The notes under the pieces: generated by a model | The model's input: the letters and a program-made list of their open reading frames with translations, nothing else | Told to the model about the DNA's origin: nothing | The model's database searches: none | From: Ligustrum vulgare | Lineage: Eukaryota; Streptophyta; Magnoliopsida; Lamiales; Oleaceae | Length of the DNA: 64,000 nt | Direction of reading: 5' to 3' | NCBI GenBank assembly: GCA_963555705.1 | Contig: OY743170.1 | Coordinates: 13,183,096 to 13,247,095, forward strand | Part shown: piece after piece, positions 1-10,500 of the stretch | Layout of the letters: the number at the start of each line of letters is the position of its first letter | Position numbering within the stretch: position 1 is the first letter of the stretch | Made by a program: the position numbers and the translations under genes

Positions 1-1
1 C

Positions 2-67
2 CCTGTGTTGCAACGTGTTGAAGATGAAGGCGAAGATGGTGTAGTGGATCTAATAGAGGAGTTGTAG
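2..67 (+). pseudogene. C-terminal tail of an unidentified open frame, cut by the window edge
   Basis: The frame is open from base 2 to a TAG at 65-67 and encodes about 21 residues rich in Glu and Asp, ending in IEEL. Acidic tails like this occur at the ends of several plant transposase-type proteins, and CACTA-like repeats lie just downstream, so a transposon origin is plausible. The piece is too short to identify. It could also be a chance open frame. Confidence 0.2.
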
Positions 68-154
68 CTTAAGATAAGGATCAACACAACATCTCATATT
101 TGCAACATCTACAAAGACTTTCGTGCCTAGATTCTGTGGTCTAGGCGATGATGA

Positions 155-460
155 CACTACAATAAAAAACGTCTTTTGCAACATTAAAAGGCAACATTTG
201 CTACTTAAATATTGCTAAAAGGGGGTTTGCCGCAACATTTAGTAATTGACTATTTCCTTTGGTTCATATATTTGAGATTTATTCCCTTTTACAACGTTCA
301 TTGAATGTTGCTATAAGTTAAATTTTTGCAACACTCAAATTAAGTTTTTGCAACATTTAAAAAAATGTTGCAAAATCTTGTTTTTTGCAACGTTTAAAAA
401 ATATTGCAAAAGCTTTGAGTTTTTGCAACATTTTTCGAACATTGCAAAAGACAAGTACAA
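155..460 (+). mobile_element. Putative CACTA terminus with subterminal repeats
   Basis: A CACTACAA terminus-like sequence starts at 155. The following 300 bases repeat a TTTTGCAACATT word many times in both orientations, including a palindromic pair near 345-375 (GCAACATTT facing AAATGTTGC). CACTA (En/Spm) elements characteristically have a CACTA end followed by many short transposase-binding subterminal repeats. The opposite end, TTGTAGTG, was not found in the window, and isolated copies of the GCAAC word also occur before 155 (at 9 and 102). The exact boundary is therefore uncertain, and this may be a fragment. Confidence 0.45.
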
Positions 461-474
461 TCTGCCCAATTTAA

Positions 475-830
475 AACCTCTGCGACCCATTTAATAGCCC
501 GGCCCATTTAAACCCTAGCCTAGACTTAATATACCCAACCCTTACACTTTCCTGCACAAACACGATCATCACCTTCGCGCCTCATCTTCATCGCGATGCA
601 CTTTCATCTTCATCCTGCCGTCTAAACTTCAGTCCCAACTCCAAGCCACATCAATAACCAACCCCCAACCCTATCCACAAGCTGATTCCTCCTGCAGATT
701 CGTCCCTGCTCTGCCGTGAGACTCGTCTGACCATTTCACGCAAGACTCGTCCCTGCTCTGCCACCCGCCTAATGCTCAACCATTTTCGACGACACCGACG
801 CTGGAGGTATTTTCTTTTGAGTTTATTGGT
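475..830 (+). promoter_or_regulatory. Promoter and 5'-leader-like block
   Basis: The stretch 465-530 holds several GCCCA/GGCCCA site II-type elements and an AAACCCTAG telo-box, a combination common in promoters of plant growth and ribosome-related genes. It is followed by a C/T-rich leader-like sequence (about 540-800) with a repeated GACTCGTCCCTGCTCTGCC segment and a possible splice donor (GGAG then GTATTTT) near 806. No protein could be read from it. It may be host DNA or sequence picked up by the adjacent CACTA-like element. Confidence 0.3.
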
Positions 831-1806
831 TAGTGGTTATTAACATTGAGACTTTGAGGTTATTTTTCCCATCGATTCAAGTCTCCAGATGCTTTATGTT
901 TACAACTCCCTTTTTCAGTTTTCTCATTATTTGTACTCTGTAGATTTTGGGTATCTTTGCAACCTTTGTGAAAGGATGTTCATATGCTTACAATACATTT
1001 CATTTCATTTTGCACATCCTCATTGTCGTGACATAAGATTTTATTTGTGTCGGGTAGATACAAATTTCAAAAAATTTGGAAGCTTGCTAAAAAATAGGTT
1101 GTGGGATTATCTTTAAAAAATTGAAAATTGCACGTATTTGATAATTAAACCGAAATCCATTATACATTGGAATATAAATTTGATAGCCCTTAGCTTGTTT
1201 GGGGCTATTTTTTTAGAAATAAGTCACACCAAACATGCTCCTTTCTGTGTGATTTTTCAACGCATCAAGTATCAGAATTTCATAAGCAAAAGAACCAAAA
1301 GTAAATATCGAGTTAATAAATTCAAGGTCTGTCTAGATATTTACTGTAGAACAAATTGATAAACCAGTAGTTAAGATCCTCATAAGAATATTATGATCTT
1401 AGCAAGAAATATGTTATCGAGATCAAGAATTTTAAATTTAACAATGGGCCTAGTTTGTTAGCCTTGCTCATTCTAGCTTGAAATATATAAAATCTAATGT
1501 AATGACGTTATAAATAATGACAAAAAGAAAATTGATGCCATACTCATGCAAAATTTTCTAATAAAATGAGAAGCAAGTTAATCTTAGCACTAGATTCTGG
1601 GTGGTTGCATCTTATGTTTGATGTAGATTTTTAGTAAATAAAAGTAATAAAAGAATTGTAACATAAAAAGTTTTAACCATTCAAAATTAAATTAAATTAT
1701 GTTTTTTTTTTCAGTTTTTTTTTTTAATTTTCAATTTCGATTTAAAATTTAAAATTTAATTAGAGTATTATTTATATTTGAATGATTTAATTTTTATTAA
1801 TATTTG
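831..1806. other. AT-rich DNA with no recognised gene
   Basis: Short open frames occur at 889-1116 and 1138-1359 on the plus strand, but neither has a recognisable domain, codon bias or neighbour. The rest is AT-rich with long T runs near 1700. It ends where the left LTR of Copia-1 begins. Confidence 0.5.
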
Positions 1807-2742
1807 TGTAAGATTTTGAAGCATACATGCACAGGGGAATTTAAAGATTCAAAATCAAAAGCCCGGATAAACCTGGTACTTAATCTGTGATAAGATAGTA
1901 CCTTGATGAATCTCGTGGATCTGATTTCTGGTGGAGGATGTAGAAATCTCATTACCACAGCTGTCCTAATGTCTAATCTCTGACAATAATCCACACAGCA
2001 AGTTAGGATCGATCTGGAAAATGTTGTGCTAACAACAAAAAATGACTATTATGTTTCTTGCAATTAAACATAGTTCTTATAAGTTTAAGTGAAACCCCTA
2101 ATTATGGTTAGGATAGTGGGCTTGGGGCATTTTTGTCCAACAAGTAACCCAAGTTTGACCAAACTAATTGGGCTTGGACACTATTCCAGCAGTTTGAACG
2201 TCTCACTATAAGGGATTGAAGATATTTCATTGTTTGATACAATTTGAAAATAAATATTCTCTATACATCTCATACTATATTCTTACAGTTTTAAGTCTTT
2301 GACATCTTGATATAATGTTTGTTATTTCTCTCATTGTGGTCATGTCAATAAAAGGAGAACCGATTGTGAGATATATATATATTTTTATCTTTAAGTCGTG
2401 CAGTGCTGACATGAAGAAAAGACAAACATGACTTTAGAACCATGAATTTCACAACTCTTAGGCCACTCTTTCTTCACTCTTAATTTCCTATTTTACTTGT
2501 TATTAACTTACACTATTCATTTTTTCATTTATTATCTAAATAATAAAACAAACAAATCACATTTTATACAACAAAAAGTTTTGAGTTCCATTCCATGGTC
2601 TAAAAATCTGATATTAGTTGTGGAAAAAGTAAATTGTTAGATTAAAAAGGTGAAGTTTGACTATTTTTCTATAACCAATACAAAATAATAAAAGAATAGT
2701 TATCATATTTTAAAGAAAAACACAATATAACGAAACGTCGTC
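1807..2742 (-). repeat. Copia-1 left (3') LTR, main part
   Basis: It aligns along most of its length with 22730-23262 and then with 29616-30100, sharing runs such as GCATACATGCAC, TTTCTTGCAATTAAA and GTCATGTCAATAAAAGG. The copy is cut at 2742 by Gypsy-1 and resumes for about 30 bases after 13980. Divergence from the right copy is obvious, with many substitutions and small gaps, which agrees with an old insertion. Confidence 0.7.
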
Positions 2743-4657
2743 TGTAATGATCCACTTTTTCTGACCTAAATAATTAAATGAATTTTGACTCGTGTATCGA
2801 TACAAGTATCGATACATAGAGAAACAACAATAATTGATCCATGTATCAATACATATATCGATACTTGCGGAAACCCAAGAAGGGTTTTACACGTGTATAA
2901 GTGTGGCTTGCAGAGGTTTGCTGGACTTAACAGGTTCAAACAATTGCCAAACATGTAGAGGAAGCTAACATACACACTAACACCTCAAGCTTCTAGCTTC
3001 CCTTACTCTTCTATGCTAGTTTAGGGTAATAATGACCTAGAAACATTAAATTAAGCAAGAAATCTGAACTTAGGTGCTTGAATTCAAGTATAAATAGAGG
3101 AACTCATGCTATTAGGAACTGCTCCAGCTAAAAAGTGAGAGAAAGAGAGAGGAAGAAAGGGAAACTTTACTTTTACAAGAATCCCAAAGGTAGTCTTTCA
3201 TCTTGAATCATAAATTTTATAGAAAAAGGTTGTGATCATGTTTAGAATGCTGAAAAAGGTTCTGCACGAATTTTGTTTAGATCAGAATTCAAAAACTGCA
3301 GAATCCATTCATCATGTATCCATACATGTATCGATACATGAAAGAACCAAGACCTGAATATGTATCGATACTTCCATTTAATTCAATGTAATAGAAGTTT
3401 GATAATTTTGTTTCTTCTTGATTTTCAGGTTCTAAACAAGGCAAGCAACCCTTCAGTAGTTTTAAATGCTACTTCGTGTAAAATCATTGATATTTTAACT
3501 TGTTCTTGTTCTCTTGGAAATTTTGATTGCATTATTACATTCAATTTTGTTATCCCGCTTGATCTATGCCTTATGGCGCTTGAATTGAATCACGGGAAGT
3601 TCTTTCCTGCTTGAAATATATGATCAGTATTGTAAGTCCTGCTGGAATTATTGCGTGCACGAGATAACATGTGTTTTGTAATATGGGCCCTCTCGAAACT
3701 CATGTTTTAAAACTAAAAATCTTGTTACATGCTGAATACCATTATATTCATATTTTTCATGTTTTATTTTAGATGCTTGATTGGGAATATTTTAAATCAA
3801 CTTCTTGAGGGTGGAAAGCTTCAGAGGATGGCCTAATTTATATGTACATCAAGGAAACTGAGGTTTGGAGTAATCCTCCAGATCATTCCTTTTTATATTG
3901 TTATGGATATACAAAAATGAAGGTCGAATATTATGGTGTTAATATGCTTGAACTAGTCTACACGGATGTTTTTAATTTCACTAATATGTAGTACGAGGTT
4001 TATTTTGGAATAATGTAAAAACCTTGATAGAAGCTTTAAAATAACATACATATGTAAATTATGCATGTTTCTATAAAAGTTATGTTTTATGTATCGATAC
4101 TTGTTACTATGTTTGTCTAACTACCTAACTTTTAAAATTTAACGGTTTCTTGATAACTGTCATGTATCGATACTTGTAAGCTTGTAATTTCATTATTCTT
4201 TCCGTTTTATATACATACACTCTAAATTATTTAAACTGTTTATCATGCTCAGATTTATAAAAAAAAGTGACAAACCTTTGTCTTTGATAAGATATCCTTA
4301 TGATGAGATTCGAAGCGCGGAAGAAACGTCGGAAAGTTCCGAACTCAGGTTGTGGTTGGACGGATGAATCATGACCTGATATTCATGACGCGATGGATCG
4401 ACGATGCGGAATAAAGAACCACGACTTTCGAAACGTCACAAGGAATCGTCCAATCTCCTTGATAAGTCTCTGATTTTCAACGCCACAAATACTCTCGCGA
4501 ATATTTGATAAGTTCTGGATGAACGCTACAAGATAATCAATCTTGATAAGTTTGGGTTTGTAATGTGAATCCACACATTAAACAATTGAAAAACATTCAA
4601 TCTCTTTTTATTCAATCATCAAAGTCTGAATTACAATGAATGAAAAAAGCGTATAAA

Positions 4658-4856
4658 TAAGCAAAATAAAACCCTAGTCTCTAATCTACTCAAAATAGAA
4701 TTCTAATTAGACTAAAATAACTAAAACTGATAAGGAAATAAAATAATGCGAAATCTGGAAAAAGAATATATATAAGCAAAATAACCTAGTCGCTAATCTA
4801 CTCAAAATATAATTCTAATTAGACTAAAATAACTAAAAATGATAAGGAAATAAAAT
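4658..4856. repeat. Tandem duplication inside the solo LTR
   Basis: An approximately 85-base segment (about 4658-4740), containing AATCTACTCAAAATA and GATAAGGAAATAAAAT, is repeated at 4772-4856 with a few substitutions. Confidence 0.85.
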
Positions 4857-4869
4857 ATCCGTTAAGCAG

Positions 4870-5027
4870 TTACGGCCGTAAAGATGACACTTACGGTCGT
4901 AAGTGTGTTTCTGTTTAAGGTTACGGCCGTGATCCCTTATTTACGGTCGTAAATCGAAAATCTTGAAATTCTGCATTTTAACCCGAGGGGAGGTTACGAC
5001 CGTGACATATGTTGGTTACAGCCGTGA
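4870..5027. repeat. Array of six TTACGGCCGTAA-type palindromes
   Basis: Sites at 4870, 4891, 4920, 4941, 4994 and 5016 read TTACGGCCGTAA, TTACGGTCGTAA, TTACGGCCGTGA, TTACGGTCGTAA, TTACGACCGTGA and TTACAGCCGTGA. The first is a perfect 12-base palindrome and the rest are one or two changes away. CpG-rich palindromes at this density stand out in this AT-rich LTR. They may be protein-binding sites. Confidence 0.8.
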
Positions 5028-5475
5028 TAGCCCTTCAGCATAATTTTCGATTCTTTTCGACACGGTTTGATCTTCAAAGCTCGTCGAACCTGCTGAATTC
5101 TTGTTTTGGCTTGAATATTTAAATTTTCTCGTCAAGCCTGCTATGACTCCGATTATCGAGGGTCCTGGATCACATCACCTTACCTCTAGCTTCTTAAATT
5201 GAAATATTTAATATTATTCATTTTTATATGTTATAACTCTAGAGATATTTGATTCCAAAACTTTAATCAGAATCCCATACTAATGATAAGACAAGTAAAT
5301 TCATTAGAACATTTCAGTTTTACAATTTAAGCTCTCTTTCTTACTAGTATAGATACATGTATCGACACTTACCTGAAAATGGCAGTTGTAGTTTTGTCAA
5401 AACAACTGCATATGTGCTATCAAAATGCAAAAAATTTCCACTGAATTTTTAATGAATTTTGTGCGCCACAAGTGT

Positions 5476-5487
5476 TTGTATCAGAGC
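5476..5487 (+). other. Gypsy-1 primer binding site (degraded)
   Basis: TTGTATCAGAGC lies 5 bases after the 5' LTR. It differs by one base from TGGTATCAGAGC, the usual plant site complementary to the 3' end of initiator tRNA-Met. Confidence 0.8.
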
Positions 5488-5758
5488 TTTGGTTTGTAGG
5501 TTCTATAGACCCTGTGATATACATATGAGTCAACATCTTCTTTCCAACCCATCGTGGTATATTTACTTTGAAAGTTTACAATAAATACTTAGATAATAAA
5601 TAAAAGAAAACTTGAACATTTCATTTCATAAAAGATAGCATTTTTACTTTAGCTAAATCAGGGATACATGTTAAAAAGGGGGAGGGAATAAACTAAGTCT
5701 CAGGGGATGGGGGATCCATAGGTACATTGGGAGCTCGATTCTCAATAAAAAGACATTG

Positions 5759-6290
5759 CTATATTACACCAACTTGAGCGATAAATCTTGGATTGATTGT
5801 AGGATAGTTGCCCATGTAGTCCTTGATTCCTCCATAAATGTCATCCAATCTGGAACCTGAGATGACGTACCCTGAGCCCCGGTACCATGTTCCCCCCAGC
5901 TCGACTGGCCTCAGCCTAAGCTCCCATGCCCTCACCACCAGCATCAGCACCAACATCTTCACCCTTGCCTGCAACTCTAGCTTCCTAGCCTCCAATTCCT
6001 TGTCTATGACCACCAGCAGCAGGAGCTTTTGGCACCCAGAAATCGGGACGTTTCTCGGTATATCCCATCTTGGCTAATGTAGGCGGTCCAAAGGTTTGGT
6101 TCGAATGAACTAGCTGTAAAAACTCTCCCTCAAAATTGATCCCCTCATGATGTAAAATCGCCATCACCACTCGCCCATATAATAATCTACTACCTCAAAT
6201 GCTTGCACTCTCAACTAATCCATCCAAAATTAAATTCACCAAATCCACCTGCCTATTTCTACACACTTTCTCCAAAAATCATAAGTCCTC
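5759..6290 (-). pseudogene. Antisense frame in the Gypsy-1 leader, unidentified
   Basis: Two overlapping minus-strand frames (5985-6170 and 5759-6013) can be read as one broken protein, with further readable pieces up to about 6290. Visible pieces include HHEGINFEGEFLQLVHSN, a Pro/Ala segment and a Leu/Lys/Glu-rich stretch suggesting a coiled coil. It runs opposite to gag and pol and sits between the primer site and gag. Some plant gypsy elements are known to carry extra antisense frames, usually near the 3' LTR. I do not recognise the family. It may be a captured fragment of another element. Confidence 0.4.
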
Positions 6291-6316
6291 AGCTTGTAAG
6301 GTGGAATGTTTATATC

Positions 6317-7060
6317 TAATAGATGCTGAAAATTGGATCTGAACAACAGAACGAATGTTTTTATAGGCACACACTCCGAATGATGAGAAGGTAAATTGTG
6401 CCACTTTCATGTTACGTGGAAATGTCGATTATTGGTGGGATACCATAACTCAATCAGAAGGAACCACCGCTTATGATTGGAAAATTTTTTGTAAGAAGTT
6501 TCGTAACAAATTCTTTCCAACATATGTTCAAAACCAAAAACTTAATGAATTTATTCATCCGAAGCAAGGGTATATGACAGTGCTTGAGTATGTGAAGAAG
6601 TTTGAATAGTTATCCCGATTTGCAGAACATATGGTGAGTCAGTCTCGCCATAAAATAGATCGTTTTGTGGAAGGATATAAACCTGAATTGAGTAGATATG
6701 TGTTAATGTCTTCATCATCCACGACTACATTTTCGAATATAGTAGAAAGAGCCTTAATGGCTGAACAAGCCAAGACCATAATAATAAAAGCTAGAGAAGC
6801 TCGAAATCAAAATCCTTGAAGAAATATGACCCGATGGAATCCTCGATTTCCTAACAGGAATAGTGGCAATAAAATTTTGAAGCCACTTCGACCCCAATTA
6901 ACTATCAAGAAACCTGATATAAGAGTTTCGGAAGTAAATCCACTATCTTGTTCGTATTGTGGGAAACCACATCGAGGTCATTGTCGAACCCAACTAGGTT
7001 TGTGCTATGGATGTGGAGAGAAAGGCCATTTATTGAAAGATTGTCCCCAACAAAGAGCTA
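6317..7060 (+). pseudogene. Gypsy-1 gag remnant
   Basis: Broken frames encode the retrotransposon gag capsid fold. They include a CATFMLRGNVDYWW segment near 6400, then YVKKFE followed by a stop at 6607, and HKIDRFVEGYKPEL around 6650. At 7003-7044 a CCHC zinc knuckle of the form CYGCGEKGHLLKDC is intact, preceded by a second Cys/His cluster. Gag packages element RNA in cytoplasmic particles. The N-terminal part is missing or unreadable, in-frame stops lie near 6335, 6365, 6607 and 6817, and the antisense frame occupies the space upstream. Confidence 0.85.
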
Positions 7061-7848
7061 ATCAGGCCAAAGCTTTACCACCATCTGGTCGAAATTATGC
7101 TCTTGTACAACCAGAAGCATCAAAAAGCAATAAAGTGATCGCCGATACGATTTATCTCTTTTCTAAACCAGCTTATACCTTATTTGGCTCTGGTGCTATG
7201 CATTCATTTGTATCTACCCAATTTATACAAAACAACCAAATACCTACTCAACAACCATCCAATATTTGTGAAATTTCCTTACCTGATGGAAAAGTTTATC
7301 AAACTCAAAATTTTATATCAGAAGCTCCAATCCAAATGGAGGATAGTAAATATCCTATCAAACTTATCATGTTTGATATCAAGGATTTTGATATCATACT
7401 AGGAATGGATTGGTTATCCAATCACGGAGTAATTCTGAATTGTAAAGCTAGAACCTTAAACTTTTCCAAAAATAAGTCTATTTCATTTCCACCACTGGTA
7501 AAAACTTCCAACATTATCAGCTCTTGGGTTAAAGCTATGAAGTTTATTTCTCAAGGACATAGTGGATATTGGATGAGTTTATATCAAGTTAAAGCGGATA
7601 CGCTTCCAGAATTATCTGAAATTCCTGTGATCCAAGATTTCCCTAATGTCTTTCCTAAGGATTTACCTGGATTACCTTCTAAAAGAGAAGTTGAATTTAG
7701 TATTGAAGTTATTTCGGATACTAATCCTATATTTAAAACTCCATATCGTATGGCCCCTAGCGAATTAAAAGAATTACGGAATCAACTTGATGATTACCGA
7801 GAAAAAGGATTTATCCAGCCTAGTACTTCACAATGGGGAGCACCAGTA
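7061..7848 (+). pseudogene. Gypsy-1 protease and N-terminal reverse transcriptase remnant
   Basis: The frame starting at 6826 stays open through the zinc knuckle, an aspartic protease and the start of reverse transcriptase. The protease catalytic D-S/T-G-A motif reads GSGAMHSF at 7186, so the active-site Asp is replaced by Gly and the enzyme should be dead. The protease end (ILGMDWLSNHG) is well kept. Reverse transcriptase begins with LPGLP and KEKGFIQPSTSQWGAPV-like residues (actual REKGF). It is cut at 7848 by the Helitron, which adds a spurious Leu/Tyr/Ser-rich tail. Confidence 0.88.
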
Positions 7849-8059
7849 TCTTTATCTTTATATTTATCTTTATATATATATATAAGTAGAAGTTAGGAGA
7901 GATAGTCATTTTGGAGGGAAAATTGCATTTAATGACTCTCTCTCCTCACTTCTACTTTTATATATAAAAAATAAATAAAAATAAATAAAGAAAAGATAAA
8001 TATTTTTGTAGGAAAAATTATTATTTATTACATATTTAGTAAGATTTGTAATAATTATA

Positions 8060-8400
8060 CTATGTGTAAATGTATTACATTGAAAATGAAAAAATTAGAT
8101 TAATATATTTGAACATAAATAATGTGATATTTATGTAAGTGTGTTATGTAGGAAATGAAAAAATTGGATTAATATATTTAAATATATATAAATGTGATAT
8201 CTATGTAAATGTAATGTGTTATGTATGAAATGAAAAAAATTGTATTAATATATTTGAACAAAAATAAATGTCATATCTATATAAATGTGTTACATTGAAA
8301 ATGAAAATTTTGGATTAATATATTTGAAAATAAAAAAATTCTTGCTATATAAATTTGTTAAGTTAGAAATGAAGATTTTGAATCAATATACTTTGAAAAT
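8060..8400. repeat. Tandem array of ~80-bp units in Helitron-1
   Basis: About five diverged units contain a core like GGATTAATATATTTGAA followed by AAATGTGATATCTATGTAAATG. Spacing is close to 75-85 bases. Confidence 0.75.
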
Positions 8401-8439
8401 ATAAATAAATAAAATCATTGAAGTTTTACTTTCTGATAT

Positions 8440-9410
8440 GTCAATAAATGAGTAGGTTCCTCAATAACCATATTACAAAAATAATTAATTATTTGCTATC
8501 AACTTTTTACCACCAATGATAAATTGAAAGAAAATCTAATCATTTCATCATTTTGACAAAAATTGGTATGTTAAAAAAAAGGAAAAATAAAATATATTAA
8601 TTAATATATTGGATTTTGAATAAAATATATGTAAGCAACATATTAAAAAAATAAAGTTAATTAAAAATTATAACATATGAAAAAGAAAATAGGTGATAAG
8701 GTGGGCAAATTTTTAGAGAAAAACGTAAATAAAAGTCAAAAGAAATTTTATATTAAAAATTTAATTAAGTGCCAACTTTAAATGGCATGGTACACTGAGT
8801 GTACATGCAGAATTTTTTATTTTGATTAGTTTTGTTTTTTTGTTTTTTAACGTTTCAAATTCAATAACATGTGTTATGTGGGAAATGAAAAAAATGGATT
8901 AATATATTTGAACATAAATAAATGTCATATCAACACGCATGTCACAAAAATAATTAATTATTTTCTATCAACTTTTTAGCTACGCATATTTTCTCTCTCC
9001 AATTTTCAGCCACTATTTTTTACCTCAAAATCATAAATAAACAAGTTTATAAACCAAACATTATTACCAAACGGAGGCTTTATCATTTCATCATTTTGAC
9101 AAAAATTGGCATGTTTAAAAAATAAGGAAAAATAAAATATATTAATTAATATATTAGATTTTAAATAAAATATATGTAAGCAGCACATTAAAAAATATAG
9201 TTAATAAAAAAATTATAACATATTAAAAGGGAAATAGGTGATGAAGTGGACAAATTTTCAGAGAAAAATGTAAAAAAAAATTAAAAAAAATTTAAATGAG
9301 TGTCAAATTTTGAGTGGCGATGTATACTTAGTGTAAATGTAACATTTTTTTTATTTTAAATAGTTTTGTCTTTTTTAAAGTTTTAAATTCAATAACATTT
9401 CGTATTGAAA
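8440..9410. repeat. Direct duplication (~430 bp) within Helitron-1
   Basis: About 8455-8870 and 8940-9410 share long runs such as TTTCATCATTTTGACAAAAATTGG and AAAATATATTAATTAATATAT (quoted in part), in the same orientation. The second copy is longer because a partial MITE (about 8979-9081) sits in it. Confidence 0.8.
8979..9081 (-). mobile_element. Truncated MITE copy inside the second Helitron-1 repeat
   Basis: On the minus strand this reads AAGCCTCCGTTTGG, then GATTTTGAGGTAAAAAATAG, then GGAGAGAGAAAATATG. The same order of words occurs in the MITE at 21116-21287. The segment is absent from the first Helitron repeat, so it arrived after the duplication. Confidence 0.6.
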
Positions 9411-9515
9411 TTTTATTTAAATTATGTTTTTTATTTGATATGATTGAATCAAGATATTTTTGAAATTATGATTTCAAAATTATATATTTCATGCATCGTA
9501 CGGGTAGACAACTAG

Positions 9516-10500
9516 TTCTTTGTAAAGAAAAAGGATGGATCGATGGATTATGCATTGATTATCGAGAGTTGAACAAAGTTACCATTAAAAATAAATATCC
9601 TCCTCCCAGAATTGATGATTTATTGGATCAATTACAAGGATCAACTACTTTTTAAATCAAGTTCGAATAAAAGATGAAGATAAACTCGATATGGACAATT
9701 TGAATTCTTAATAATTCCGTTTGGATTGACAAATGCTCCAACAGCCGTTATGGATTTAATGAACCATGTCTTTCGAGAGTTTTTGGATAAATTTGTTATA
9801 GTATTCATTGATCGTTATCAACATGTTGAACATTTGAAATTGGTCTTACAAACTCTAGGAGAAGAGAAGCTTTATGCTAAATTCTCCGAATGTGAATTCT
9901 TCTGGCTAGACAAAGTAATTTTCTTGGGTCATGTAATATCAAAAAGAAGGAATTTCAGTAGATTCCAACAAGATTGAAGCGGTTTCACAATGGAGACAAC
10001 TCACCACACCTACAAAAATACGAAGCTTCTTAGGATTAGCAGGGTATTACCGGAGATTTGTTTCAGATTTCTCAAAGATAGCAGTGCCATTGACCCGATT
10101 GACAAGAAAGAATGTACCATTTAAACGGACAAGAGATTGTGAGAAAAGTTTTCAAGAATTGAAGAAAAGACTAACTACAACTCCGGTATTAACCATACCT
10201 AATGGAAATATGGAATTTACGATATATAGCGATGCATCGAAAAATGGTCTTGGATGTGTACTAATGCAACAAGGAAAAATGATTGCTTATGCATATCGAC
10301 AATTAAAGTCCTATGAACAAAATTATCCAGTACATGATTTGGAATTAGCCGCTATAGTTTTTGCCTTAAAGATTTGGCGACATTATTTATATGGCGGGCA
10401 TTGTAAAATTTTTACAGGTCATAAAAGTCTCAAATATTTCTTTAAAAAGAATTGAATATGAGACAGAGAAAATGGTTAGAGCTAGTAAAAGACTATGATT
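9516..10500 (+). pseudogene. Gypsy-1 reverse transcriptase (rest) and ribonuclease H remnant
   Basis: After the Helitron the frame resumes with FFVKKKDG. A frameshift near 9545 and a deletion around 9650 remove the segment that normally links the fingers to the palm. At 9795-9830 FVIVFID is followed directly by RYQHVEHL, so one of the two catalytic Asp residues and the residues after it are lost. Ribonuclease H follows from about 10080, with [13 protein letters not shown] and [25 protein letters not shown] motifs (quoted from 10228 and 10341). The later TDHKSL motif reads TGHKSL, another active-site loss. Confidence 0.87.

Larger units (their letters stand above)
4301..5177. mobile_element. 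Solo LTR (877 bp) nested in the Gypsy-1 LTR, target duplication CCTTA
   Basis: The insert starts TGATGAGATTCG and ends GGATCACATCA, so it has the TG...CA ends of an LTR. CCTTA flanks it at 4296-4300 and 5178-5182. The uninterrupted 3' LTR of Gypsy-1 reads straight across this point. No internal region, primer site or protein is present, so this is most likely a solo LTR left by recombination. A short non-autonomous element is possible. Its orientation cannot be set. Confidence 0.85.
2743..5470 (+). repeat. Gypsy-1 5' LTR, containing a nested solo LTR
   Basis: The LTR is 2728 bases long, against 1856 for the 3' copy. The excess is explained by the insertion at 4301-5177 plus its 5-base target duplication, after which the two lengths agree within about 10 bases. 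It holds several TGTATCGATACA palindromes (2793-2870, 3315-3370, near 4090, 4165 and 5350). Confidence 0.92.
7849..9515 (+). mobile_element. Helitron-1 (non-autonomous) inserted in Gypsy-1 reverse transcriptase
   Basis: The insert starts TCTTTATC and ends CTAG, and it lies between a host A (7848) and a host T (9516), as Helitrons do. About 10 bases before the end is CATGCATCGTACGGGT, resembling the 3' hairpin of plant Helitrons. Removing the insert restores the conserved [11 protein letters not shown] reverse transcriptase reading exactly. There is no Rep/helicase gene and the interior is AT-rich repeats. An autonomous Helitron would be needed to move it. Confidence 0.85.

Noticed and set aside
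889..1359. Two plus-strand open frames of 75 and 73 codons
   Set aside because: No domain, no coding-like composition, and AT-rich surroundings. Frames of this length are expected by chance here.
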